DNA from: DATAAM01 sp036260075
Lineage (GTDB): Bacteria; Actinomycetota; Acidimicrobiia; Acidimicrobiales; JAHWLA01
DNA: 5,547 nt
NCBI GenBank assembly: GCA_036260075.1
Contig: DATAAM010000237.1
Span: forward strand, 1 to 5,547
Reading direction: 5' to 3'
Shown here: piece by piece, positions 1 through 5,463 of the stretch
How positions within the stretch are numbered: position 1 is the first letter of the stretch
Layout: the number at the start of each line of letters is the position of its first letter
Notes under the pieces: model-generated
What the model saw: the letters and a program-made list of their open reading frames with translations, nothing else
What the model was told of the DNA's origin: nothing
Databases searched by the model: none
Position numbers and translations under genes: made by a program

Positions 1-182
1 GCGGCTTCGCCTTCCAGGGCTCCGGCCTGAAGGAATTCAGGGTGCGCGGCGGGCTCGTCCCGGTCGATCATTTCCGCCTCGACCGGCGCGCCTGGGAGAG
101 CCTGAAGACCTGGGGGCACACGGACTTCGTGCCCCAGGAGGCGCCGGCGGACGCAGCGCCTGCTCTCCTCGTGACCCACTGA
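1..182 (+). CDS. C-terminal fragment of an unrecognised protein
   Basis: An open frame enters from the left edge (first full codon at 3) and ends with TGA at 180-182, giving 59 residues that begin GFAFQGSGLKEF and end PALLVTH. Codons favour G/C at the third position, as in the next genes, so a real gene end is likely. The piece has charged and aromatic residues (VDHFRLDRRAWESLKTWGHTDF) and then an Ala/Pro-rich tail, which suggests a soluble domain with a short disordered end. There is no membrane segment. It is not ribosomal protein L27, whose gene (rpmA) often precedes obgE, since it lacks the L27 signature and C-terminus. I do not recognise the family. The missing N-terminal part would be needed to name it. 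Confidence 0.55.
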   Translation, partial: GFAFQGSGLKEFRVRGGLVPVDHFRLDRRAWESLKTWGHTDFVPQEAPADAAPALLVTH

Positions 183-189
183 CGTGGCG

Positions 190-215
190 CGCTCCCGGCC
201 GGAGGGCCGCGAGCG
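190..215 (+). terminator. GC-rich hairpin after the first gene, possible terminator
   Basis: Bases 190-194 (CGCTC) pair with 211-215 (GAGCG), and 196-200 (CGGCC) pair with 205-209 (GGCCG). There is one C/C mismatch (195/210) and a four-base loop (201-204). The hairpin begins 8 nt after the stop of the upstream gene and ends 55 nt before obgE. Only two T residues follow, so this is not a classical intrinsic terminator, but T-poor hairpins are common gene-end structures in high-GC actinobacteria. It could also be a processing or attenuation structure in the obgE leader. Confidence 0.35.
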
Positions 216-270
216 TTCCCGGCGTCTTCGCGTTGCTCCCGCGCGCCCTGTCTCTTAAAGGAAGCGGGTC

Positions 271-1491
271 ATGAAGTTCCTCGACCAGGCCAAGATCTAC
301 ATTCGCTCCGGCAGCGGCGGCGCGGGTGCCGTCTCGTTCCGGCGCGAGAAGTTCATCGAGTTCGGCGGGCCGGACGGGGGCGACGGCGGCCGCGGCGGCG
401 ACGTCTGGGCCGAGGTGGCCCCCGGCCTCAACACGCTCATCGACTATCGCTACCAGCAGCACTTTAAGGCCGGCACGGGCACGCACGGCATGGGCAGGAA
501 CCGCGCCGGCGCGAGCGGCGACGACGTGGTGCTGAAAGTGCCGGTCGGCACGCAGATCCTCGCGGAGGACGGCGAGACGCTCATCGCCGACCTCACCGAG
601 GCCGGCCAGCGCGTGCTCCTGGCGCGCGGCGGCAACGGCGGCTTCGGCAACCTGCACTTCACCACCTCCACCAACCGCGCCCCGCGCCGCGCCAATCCCG
701 GCCAGGAGGGCGAGGAGAAATGGATTTGGCTGCGCCTGAAGCTCATCGCCGATGCCGGCCTCGTCGGGCTGCCGAACGCGGGCAAGTCCACGTTCCTGGC
801 GACGGTCTCTTCGGCCAAGCCGAAGATCGCCGACTATCCCTTCACCACGCTGGTGCCGAACCTTGGCGTCGTACGCTTCGACGATCACGAGTTCGTAGTG
901 GCGGACATCCCCGGCCTCATCGAGGGAGCCAGCGAGGGCAAGGGTCTCGGCCACCGGTTCCTGCGGCATGTGGAGCGGGCACGGGTGCTCGTCCTGTTGA
1001 TCGACCTGACGGGTGAGCCGGAGGACCAGGCGCGCGTGCTGCTCCAGGAGCTGGGCCGCTACCGGCCGGAGCTGTTGGAGCGGCCCCGCTTGGTCGTGGG
1101 CTCGAAGGTGGATGTCGCCGGTGCGCACGAGTGGGGCGAGTTGTCGGTGTCGAGCGTGACGGGCGAGGGCTTGAAGCCGCTCCTCGGACGGCTGGCGACC
1201 CTAGTGGAGGAGTCACGGGCGGCCGAGCCGGACGAGCAGGGCTTCGTCGTGCATCGTCCCGAGCCTGAAGGCGTGACCGTCGAGCGAGGTCCCGACGGAG
1301 CCTTTGTGGTGCGTGGTCGACCGGCCGAGAGGGCCGTGGCGGTGAGCGACATCACCAACGCCCAAGCCCTTTCCTACGTGCAGCAACGCCTGAAGCGGCT
1401 GGGGGTCGACCGGGCCTTGGCCCGGGCAGGGGCGCGGGAGGGCGACGTTGTGCACATCGGCGGCTTCACGTTCGAATACGAGCCGGGGTGA
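271..1491 (+). CDS. obgE: Obg/CgtA family GTPase (ribosome assembly, stress response)
   Basis: This 406-residue protein has the three-domain Obg layout. The N-terminal glycine-rich Obg domain (about 1-157) starts MKFLDQAKIYIRSGSGGAGA. The GTPase domain (about 160-315) has G1 GLPNAGKST (166-174), switch I YPFTTLVPNLG (189-199), G3 DIPGLIEGA (212-220), G4 SKVD (278-281) and G5 SSVTGEG (294-300). The C-terminal OCT domain (about 328-404) ends GDVVHIGGFTFEYEPG. In the family, Obg binds the 50S subunit and acts as an essential GTP-dependent factor in ribosome maturation and the stringent response. The ATG start is supported by the ribosome-binding sequence AAAGGA at 257-262, 8 nt upstream, and by the canonical N-terminus. 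The G4 motif has Ser where NKxD normally has Asn. proB follows after 4 nt, so the two are likely co-transcribed. Identification is secure. Confidence 0.97.
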   Translation: MKFLDQAKIYIRSGSGGAGAVSFRREKFIEFGGPDGGDGGRGGDVWAEVAPGLNTLIDYRYQQHFKAGTGTHGMGRNRAGASGDDVVLKVPVGTQILAEDGETLIADLTEAGQRVLLARGGNGGFGNLHFTTSTNRAPRRANPGQEGEEKWIWLRLKLIADAGLVGLPNAGKSTFLATVSSAKPKIADYPFTTLVPNLGVVRFDDHEFVVADIPGLIEGASEGKGLGHRFLRHVERARVLVLLIDLTGEPEDQARVLLQELGRYRPELLERPRLVVGSKVDVAGAHEWGELSVSSVTGEGLKPLLGRLATLVEESRAAEPDEQGFVVHRPEPEGVTVERGPDGAFVVRGRPAERAVAVSDITNAQALSYVQQRLKRLGVDRALARAGAREGDVVHIGGFTFEYEPG

Positions 1492-1495
1492 GCGC

Positions 1496-2587
1496 ATGAT
1501 CGCTGTGGTCAAGATTGGCACCTCCTCGATTACCGACGAGCACGGCGAGATCGCGATCCACGCCATCGAGAAGCTGTGTGCCGAGGTTGCCGGATTGCGA
1601 GGTCAGGGCCACCGCGTGGTGATCGTCACGTCGGGTGCGATCGGCGCCGGCCTGTCGCCGCTCGGGCTGGCGGGCAAACGGCCGTCGGATTTGCCCACCC
1701 TGCAGGCCGTGTCCGCCGTAGGACAGGGTCGGTTGATCCGCGTCTACGACGACGTGCTGCGCCGTCACAACATCGTGTGCGGACAGGTTCTGCTCACACC
1801 GCTCGACTTCATCCATCGACAGCAGTACCTGCATGCCCGGCAGACGCTCACACGGTTGCTCGACCTCGGCGTCGTTCCGATCGTGAACGAGAACGACGCC
1901 GTCGCCGATGACGAGATTCGCTTCGGGGACAACGATCGCATGGCGGCGCTGGTGGCCCACCTCGTGGGCGCTCACGTCTTGGTGCTGCTCACCGACACGC
2001 CCGGTCTGTTGACGGCCGATCCCCGCTTCGATCAGTCAGCCGGCCTCATCGAGGAGATCGTGGAGATCGACCACGAACTGGAACGGGTGGCAGGAGGCGC
2101 AGGCACCGACCGGGGAAGCGGGGGGATGGCGTCGAAACTTGCCGCGGCCAAGATCGCCGCGTGGTCCGGTGTACGCGCCGTCATCGGCGCGGCCGACCGT
2201 CCAGGCGTTGTGGCGGGAGCAGTGGCGGGCGAGCCCGGCATCGGCACGGTCGTGCGGGCGCACGACCGCAAGCTCCCTGCGCGCAAGCTGTGGATCGCGT
2301 TCGCGATCGGGTCGTCTGGGACGATCGTCGTCGACGACGGGGCCCGGCGGGCGCTCGTCGACCGGGGCACGTCACTCTTGCCCGCCGGCGTGGTCGAAGT
2401 CAGTGGCTCGTTCGATGCGGAGGACGCCGTCGAGATCGCGGGCACCGACGGTCGGGTGTTTGCCAAGGGGTTGTCAAGCCATCCCGCGGAGCGGGTGAAG
2501 GCATTGGCGGGCCAACGCACCGCCGACCTACCCGAGGACATCCCGCACGAAGTGGTGCACCGTGACAACCTCGTGATGCTCCCCTGA
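1496..2587 (+). CDS. proB: Glutamate 5-kinase (gamma-glutamyl kinase) with PUA domain
   Basis: This 363-residue enzyme phosphorylates glutamate on the gamma-carboxyl, the first and feedback-controlled step of proline synthesis in the cytoplasm. The amino-acid kinase domain (about 1-255) shows VVKIGTSS (4-11), TSGAIGAG (45-52), PIVNENDAV (128-136), FGDNDRMA (143-150), LLTDTPGLLTADPR (164-177) and the GSGGMASKL loop (207-215). A C-terminal PUA domain (about 262-345) follows, so this is the full-length bacterial form. An in-frame ATG at 1448 lies inside obgE and would add 16 residues unlike the family. ATG 1496 gives the normal N-terminus and has GGGGTGA, overlapping the obgE stop, as its likely Shine-Dalgarno. 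The tight spacing implies translational coupling to obgE. proA, the next pathway gene and a common neighbour, does not follow here. Confidence 0.96.
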   Translation: MIAVVKIGTSSITDEHGEIAIHAIEKLCAEVAGLRGQGHRVVIVTSGAIGAGLSPLGLAGKRPSDLPTLQAVSAVGQGRLIRVYDDVLRRHNIVCGQVLLTPLDFIHRQQYLHARQTLTRLLDLGVVPIVNENDAVADDEIRFGDNDRMAALVAHLVGAHVLVLLTDTPGLLTADPRFDQSAGLIEEIVEIDHELERVAGGAGTDRGSGGMASKLAAAKIAAWSGVRAVIGAADRPGVVAGAVAGEPGIGTVVRAHDRKLPARKLWIAFAIGSSGTIVVDDGARRALVDRGTSLLPAGVVEVSGSFDAEDAVEIAGTDGRVFAKGLSSHPAERVKALAGQRTADLPEDIPHEVVHRDNLVMLP

Positions 2588-2615
2588 CCGACGTCGGCAG
2601 CCGTACGATCCAGGC
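2588..2615 (+). promoter_or_regulatory. Putative leaderless promoter of the endonuclease gene, with a 10-bp palindrome
   Basis: The 28-nt gap between proB and the endonuclease gene has no convincing Shine-Dalgarno. It does hold TACGAT at 2604-2609, which fits the actinobacterial -10 pattern TANNNT and ends 6 nt before the ATG at 2616. That places transcription initiation at or next to the A of the start codon, the leaderless arrangement common in actinobacteria. No good -35 box is seen. CCGACGTCGG (2588-2597) is a perfect 10-bp palindrome between the -35 and -10 zones and could be an operator. Similar palindromes occur by chance inside genes in this window, so the operator idea is weak. Read-through from proB is an additional or alternative source of transcription. 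Confidence 0.4.
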
Positions 2616-3518
2616 ATGAAGAGGGGGGTGTTCGACCGTTCGATTGGCGGCGGCCCGCCGGCGCGTGGAGAGGACGTCGAGCTCGATCTGGTCACCGACT
2701 GGTTCTCCAACTCGTTCGCAGACATGCCTGGTCGGTTCGGAGCCGCCATTCGAAAGGCACTCGACGAGTTGATCGATACGCCGAGAACGGGGCGCTGGTC
2801 CATCGAGCAGTGCAACAAGCAGGAGAAGGCCTATGTGGGAGTCAAGGTCGAACACGTGATCCGCGAGCAGTTCGGCTTGCCGCACGGCGTCCGTGCGGAC
2901 TTCGCCGTGGCCGGAGTCGACGTCGACTGCAAGTGGTCCAACGAGGTCGGTTGTTGGCAGATCCCGATCGAGGCCGTGGGCAATCTGTGCCTTCTTGTCT
3001 GGGCGAACGACCACACGAGCGAGATGGCCGTAGGCGTCCTGCGGACGGTGGAAGAGCTGCTGGTCGGCGGCAACCGCGATCGAAAGCGAACCATCCAGCG
3101 GCCCGCAGGGGTGCGGCGGATTCGCTGGTTGGTGCCGCGGGGTCCTGGCCTGCCCGAGAACTTCCTGCTTCACCTCGACCCCGACTACCGAGCGGCGATC
3201 CTGGCCCACCGCGGGGGCGACGCGCGGGCGCGGGAGCTGTTCATCCGGTGCGAGGGCGTCGTCATCCGCCGTCACACAATCGAGTCGGTCGGCAGGCAGG
3301 TGGACGAAGGGCGCCGTTTCCGAGGCGAGACGAGGGCCGCCCTCCTGGCCGACGGGTTCGAGGTACTGAACGGCCATTGGCGGGCGCAACAACAGCGAGC
3401 GAAGGAGTTGGGCGGGCCCGTGCCCCGCGACAGCACAGAATGGGTGTGCCTTCGCAGTGACGGCAGCACGCCTGCTCGTCTGGCAGCCAGGCGCCGCGGT
3501 CGGGACCGGCTCTTCTAG
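2616..3518 (+). CDS. NaeI-family type II restriction endonuclease
   Basis: This 300-residue protein aligns along most of its length with NaeI (about 317 residues, from memory), a type IIE enzyme recognising GCCGGC that must bind two DNA sites to cleave. Shared blocks include RTGRW (57-61), QEKAYVGVKVE (69-79), AGVDVDCKWS (99-108), LLVWAND (126-132), GGNRDRKR (151-158), ENFLLHLD (181-188) and GGPVPR (266-271). NaeI catalytic residues E70, D86, D95 and K97 correspond to E79, D95, D104 and K106. The Leu whose change to Lys turns NaeI into a topoisomerase-like enzyme is also kept (L52). The nuclease (Endo) domain is about 35-165, and the second DNA-binding (Topo) domain about 168-300, with a tail shorter than NaeI's. 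The partner is probably the convergent methyltransferase, 12 nt away stop to stop. GC is lower than in proB, suggesting transfer. A GTG start at 2628 is possible. The family is clear; the recognition site is inferred. Confidence 0.93.
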   Translation: MKRGVFDRSIGGGPPARGEDVELDLVTDWFSNSFADMPGRFGAAIRKALDELIDTPRTGRWSIEQCNKQEKAYVGVKVEHVIREQFGLPHGVRADFAVAGVDVDCKWSNEVGCWQIPIEAVGNLCLLVWANDHTSEMAVGVLRTVEELLVGGNRDRKRTIQRPAGVRRIRWLVPRGPGLPENFLLHLDPDYRAAILAHRGGDARARELFIRCEGVVIRRHTIESVGRQVDEGRRFRGETRAALLADGFEVLNGHWRAQQQRAKELGGPVPRDSTEWVCLRSDGSTPARLAARRRGRDRLF

Positions 3519-3525
3519 CTCGGTC
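3504..3525. terminator. Small hairpin between the convergent R-M genes
   Basis: GACCG (3504-3508) can pair with CGGTC (3521-3525). GC (3509-3510) can pair with GC (3518-3519) if T3520 bulges out, leaving a 7-base loop. The structure spans the endonuclease stop codon (3516-3518) and most of the 12-nt gap to the methyltransferase stop. As an inverted repeat it could act on both strands, but the stem is short and no T-run follows on either strand. The two transcripts may therefore overlap at their 3' ends rather than stop cleanly. Confidence 0.2.
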
Positions 3526-3530
3526 GACAG

Positions 3531-4637
3531 TCAGCGCAAACGGTCGGCCACCACGTGTGCCAAGGACTGAGCGAGCTGAGGCGGTACTGCGTTGCCGATC
3601 TGCCGGGCGATCTCGATCTTGGTGCCGCACCACAGGAAGTCGGACGGGAACGTCTGGAGCAGGGCTGCTTCCTGATGCGTGATCGGTCGGTTCACCCGCT
3701 TGCTTGGATCGCGTTCGTCCCATTCGGGATGGAGGTACTGGCCCTTCTCAGGCTTGAAGAACTCCGTGCGGATCGTCAAGGACGGCGCGTCCCATCGCAT
3801 GCGACCCATGACGTCGGTGGTGCCCGTTGCCTTGGTTGCCCAGCACCGGGGCAGCAGGTGCTCGGGGAGGTCGAAGCGGCCCCCGCCGGGCGGGATGTGG
3901 TCGTAGCGTTCCAAGGAGAGCGGCTTGGGACTGCGGCCGATGTGCAGGTCGCTCATCTTGAACACGCCGGGGACGCGGGCGCCAAGTACGTCGACAGTGC
4001 TGTGTGGAAGTGTCGTCGTGCCCGGGCGTGCAGGCAGGCCTGCGATGGCGTCCCGGACGGTCAGCCACGGGCGGGTTCCTTTCCCGTGGGTCGCAACCGG
4101 CAAGGTGACCGGTCCGACGCGTGATGCGATCACGATCGTGCGATGGCGCCGTTGCGGCACTCCGAAGTCGGCTGCGTTGAGCACGCCGGCGACGTGCCAC
4201 TTCCATCGTCTCAATCGCCCGTCCGTCAGTTCACGCATCAACAACTCGAACTCGGAGGTGCGAGAGAAACGCTCGACGTTCTCGAGCACGAACACTTGGG
4301 GGTTGGCCTCGAGGACCACCCGCAGGTACTCCCTCCACAGGCTGTTGCGGGGATCGTCGGGATCCTTGGTGCCGAGGTTCGAGAAGCCCTGACAGGGTGG
4401 GCCGCCGATGACGACGTCGGCCCGCGGGACATCGGTGAAGGCGGCGATGTCGACGTTTGCGACGTGGTGCTCTCCGAAGTTGGCGGCGTACGTGCTCGCC
4501 GCGGCGAGATCCCACTCCACGGCGGCGATGGGGCGAAACCCCCGTCGAGCCGAGACGAAGCCCTGGGTCAATCCGCCGCAGCCCGCAAAAAGGTCGACGA
4601 CGGTGGGCACGCCCCCGACCATAGCCGGCGAACACAT
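3531..4637 (-). CDS. DNA (cytosine-5)-methyltransferase, probable partner of the NaeI-like nuclease
   Basis: This 368-residue enzyme transfers a methyl group from S-adenosylmethionine to C5 of cytosine in a specific DNA sequence. The ordered C5-methyltransferase motifs are present: I DLFAGCGGLTQGF (15-27, SAM binding), II around E41, IV GGPPCQGFS (78-86, nucleophile Cys82), VI ENVER (119-123), VIII QRRHRTIVIAS (162-172), IX around RPITHQEAALLQTFP (317-331) and X RQIGNAVPP (345-353). The target-recognition region lies between VIII and IX (about 173-310). Length and motifs are complete, so it should be active. It probably protects the host from the adjacent endonuclease, with GCCGGC predicted by analogy to NaeI, but specificity cannot be read from the sequence. 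The start is uncertain: ATG at 4637 or ATG at 4622 (codon 6), neither with a Shine-Dalgarno. It lies 21 nt after pspA on the same strand, so read-through from pspA may help express it. Confidence 0.95.
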   Translation of the reverse strand: MCSPAMVGGVPTVVDLFAGCGGLTQGFVSARRGFRPIAAVEWDLAAASTYAANFGEHHVANVDIAAFTDVPRADVVIGGPPCQGFSNLGTKDPDDPRNSLWREYLRVVLEANPQVFVLENVERFSRTSEFELLMRELTDGRLRRWKWHVAGVLNAADFGVPQRRHRTIVIASRVGPVTLPVATHGKGTRPWLTVRDAIAGLPARPGTTTLPHSTVDVLGARVPGVFKMSDLHIGRSPKPLSLERYDHIPPGGGRFDLPEHLLPRCWATKATGTTDVMGRMRWDAPSLTIRTEFFKPEKGQYLHPEWDERDPSKRVNRPITHQEAALLQTFPSDFLWCGTKIEIARQIGNAVPPQLAQSLAHVVADRLR

Positions 4638-4667
4638 GTTTGTGGTGGACCGCGGCGATCAGCCGGC
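4624..4667. other. Pair of GCCGGC sites bracketing the methyltransferase start
   Basis: GCCGGC, the recognition sequence of NaeI, occurs at 4624-4629, between the two possible methyltransferase start codons, and at 4662-4667, in the last codons of pspA. The sites are 38 bp apart and flank the only AT-rich patch of the region (about 4631-4643). If the module has NaeI specificity, methylation here could influence expression of the methyltransferase. The hexamer occurs 12 times in the window, roughly what its base composition predicts, so position is the only special aspect. Confidence 0.3.
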
Positions 4668-5420
4668 CGTGGTCCCGCCTTGCTGCTCCTGAGGAGCACT
4701 GCCCAGCCCGAGCTGCGAGCGGATCTGGGAGAGGCGCGCCTGCGCCTCGGTGTCCATCTGCGCCTGCTCGACCTCCATCATGCGCGACTCGACCGACTCG
4801 CCCTGCAACTCGGAGACGCCCACGGCCTTGGCGTAGCGCTGCTCGATCTTGGCCCGCACCTCTTCGAGGGTGGGGACGTCCTGGCCGACGGTCTCCGAGA
4901 GGGTGGCCATGGCCCGGTTCATCTGCTCCTGCATCTTGGCCTGGTCGAGCTGGCTGAGGAGCTTCTGGCGCTCGGCCAGCTTCTTCTGCAGGGCGGCGGA
5001 GTTCTGGGCGACCGCCTGCTTGGCCTGGTCGCTGGCCTGGGTGGACTGGAGGTGCAGCGTCTTGAGCGACTCCACCTCCTTCTCGACGGCGATGAGCTTG
5101 TTGGCGAACGACTCGGCGGCCCGGGTGTACTCGGCCGCCTTGTCGGTGTCGCCCTTCTTGGCTGCCTCGTCGGCCATGAGCAGGGCCTGTCGGGCGGACC
5201 CGTTGACCTTCTCCAGCTCCTCCATGGCCCGGCTGAGCTGCATCTCCGTCTGCTTCTGGTTGGCGATCACGTTGGCCGCCTGCTCCCGCAGTCGCCGGTG
5301 CTGGTCCTGGGCGTCCAGGATCGCCTGCTCCAGCTGGACCTTCGGGTCGGCCAGCTCGTTGAACTTCCCGGTGAGGGCGGCGGTGATGTAGCGGCCGATG
5401 CGCCGCAGCAGTCGGATCAT
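4659..5420 (-). CDS. pspA: PspA/IM30 (ESCRT-III-like) membrane-stress protein
   Basis: This 253-residue protein belongs to the PspA/IM30 family, whose members polymerise on the inner face of the cytoplasmic membrane and stabilise it under envelope stress. It closely resembles mycobacterial Rv2744c in layout: a short N-terminal amphipathic helix (MIRLLRRIGRYITAAL), the family block ADPKVQLEQAILDAQ (24-38), long heptad-rich helices (about 24-225) with LKTLHLQST (118-126) and KKLAERQKLLSQLDQAKMQEQ (145-165), and ARLSQIRSQLGLG (228-240) before a Gln/Gly-rich tail. There is no signal peptide or transmembrane segment, as expected. ATG 5420 gives the family N-terminus and follows a possible leaderless promoter. 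The ClgR, PspM and PspN partners known beside the mycobacterial gene are not seen downstream; a DNA methyltransferase follows instead. The family is secure; the gene symbol is by homology. Confidence 0.93.
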   Translation of the reverse strand: MIRLLRRIGRYITAALTGKFNELADPKVQLEQAILDAQDQHRRLREQAANVIANQKQTEMQLSRAMEELEKVNGSARQALLMADEAAKKGDTDKAAEYTRAAESFANKLIAVEKEVESLKTLHLQSTQASDQAKQAVAQNSAALQKKLAERQKLLSQLDQAKMQEQMNRAMATLSETVGQDVPTLEEVRAKIEQRYAKAVGVSELQGESVESRMMEVEQAQMDTEAQARLSQIRSQLGLGSAPQEQQGGTTAG

Positions 5421-5433
5421 GCGGGCCAGGTTA
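5421..5433 (-). promoter_or_regulatory. Putative leaderless promoter of pspA
   Basis: On the minus strand, TAACCT (5433-5428) fits the TANNNT -10 pattern and is separated from the pspA ATG by 7 nt (GGCCCGC), so transcription would start at or beside the start codon. No Shine-Dalgarno sequence precedes the ATG, which supports leaderless initiation. No TTGACA-like -35 element is visible at the usual spacing; a sigma factor that needs only the -10 box, or an activator, would have to be assumed. Confidence 0.38.
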
Positions 5434-5463
5434 GGCCGCGAGCCGTGCCGCGCCGAGCGGTCC

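Noticed and set aside
37..1128. Long minus-strand open frame (363 codons) opposite obgE
   Set aside because: It lies antisense to a clear, complete Obg gene, has Ala/Arg/Gly-rich sequence without any domain, and is a usual by-product of G/C-biased third positions.
1448..1495. Upstream in-frame ATG for proB that would overlap the obgE end
   Set aside because: The extra 16 residues do not resemble the glutamate kinase N-terminus, while ATG 1496 gives the family start with a plausible ribosome-binding sequence.
2326..2339. Perfect 14-bp palindrome CGTCGTCGACGACG in proB
   Set aside because: It comes from consecutive Val-Val-Asp-Asp codons within the PUA domain; it shows that such palindromes arise by chance here and lowers the weight of CCGACGTCGG as an operator.
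2915..2928. Perfect 14-bp palindrome AGTCGACGTCGACT
   Set aside because: It encodes the conserved VDVDC stretch of the nuclease active site; repeated Val/Asp codons GTC-GAC produce it automatically.
2400..3392. Minus-strand open frame (330 codons) opposite the proB end and the nuclease gene
   Set aside because: The plus-strand NaeI-family protein is clearly the coding product; the antisense frame has no recognisable motifs and crosses a gene boundary.
4633..4644. Short inverted repeat CACA-TGTT-TGTG over the first methyltransferase start codon
   Set aside because: A 4-bp AT-containing stem is too weak to call a regulatory hairpin, and no convincing TANNNT box could be placed beside either start codon.
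143..4667. Over- or under-representation of GCCGGC (12 copies)
   Set aside because: Roughly ten copies are expected at about 70% GC in this length, so there is neither avoidance nor enrichment in the window as a whole.
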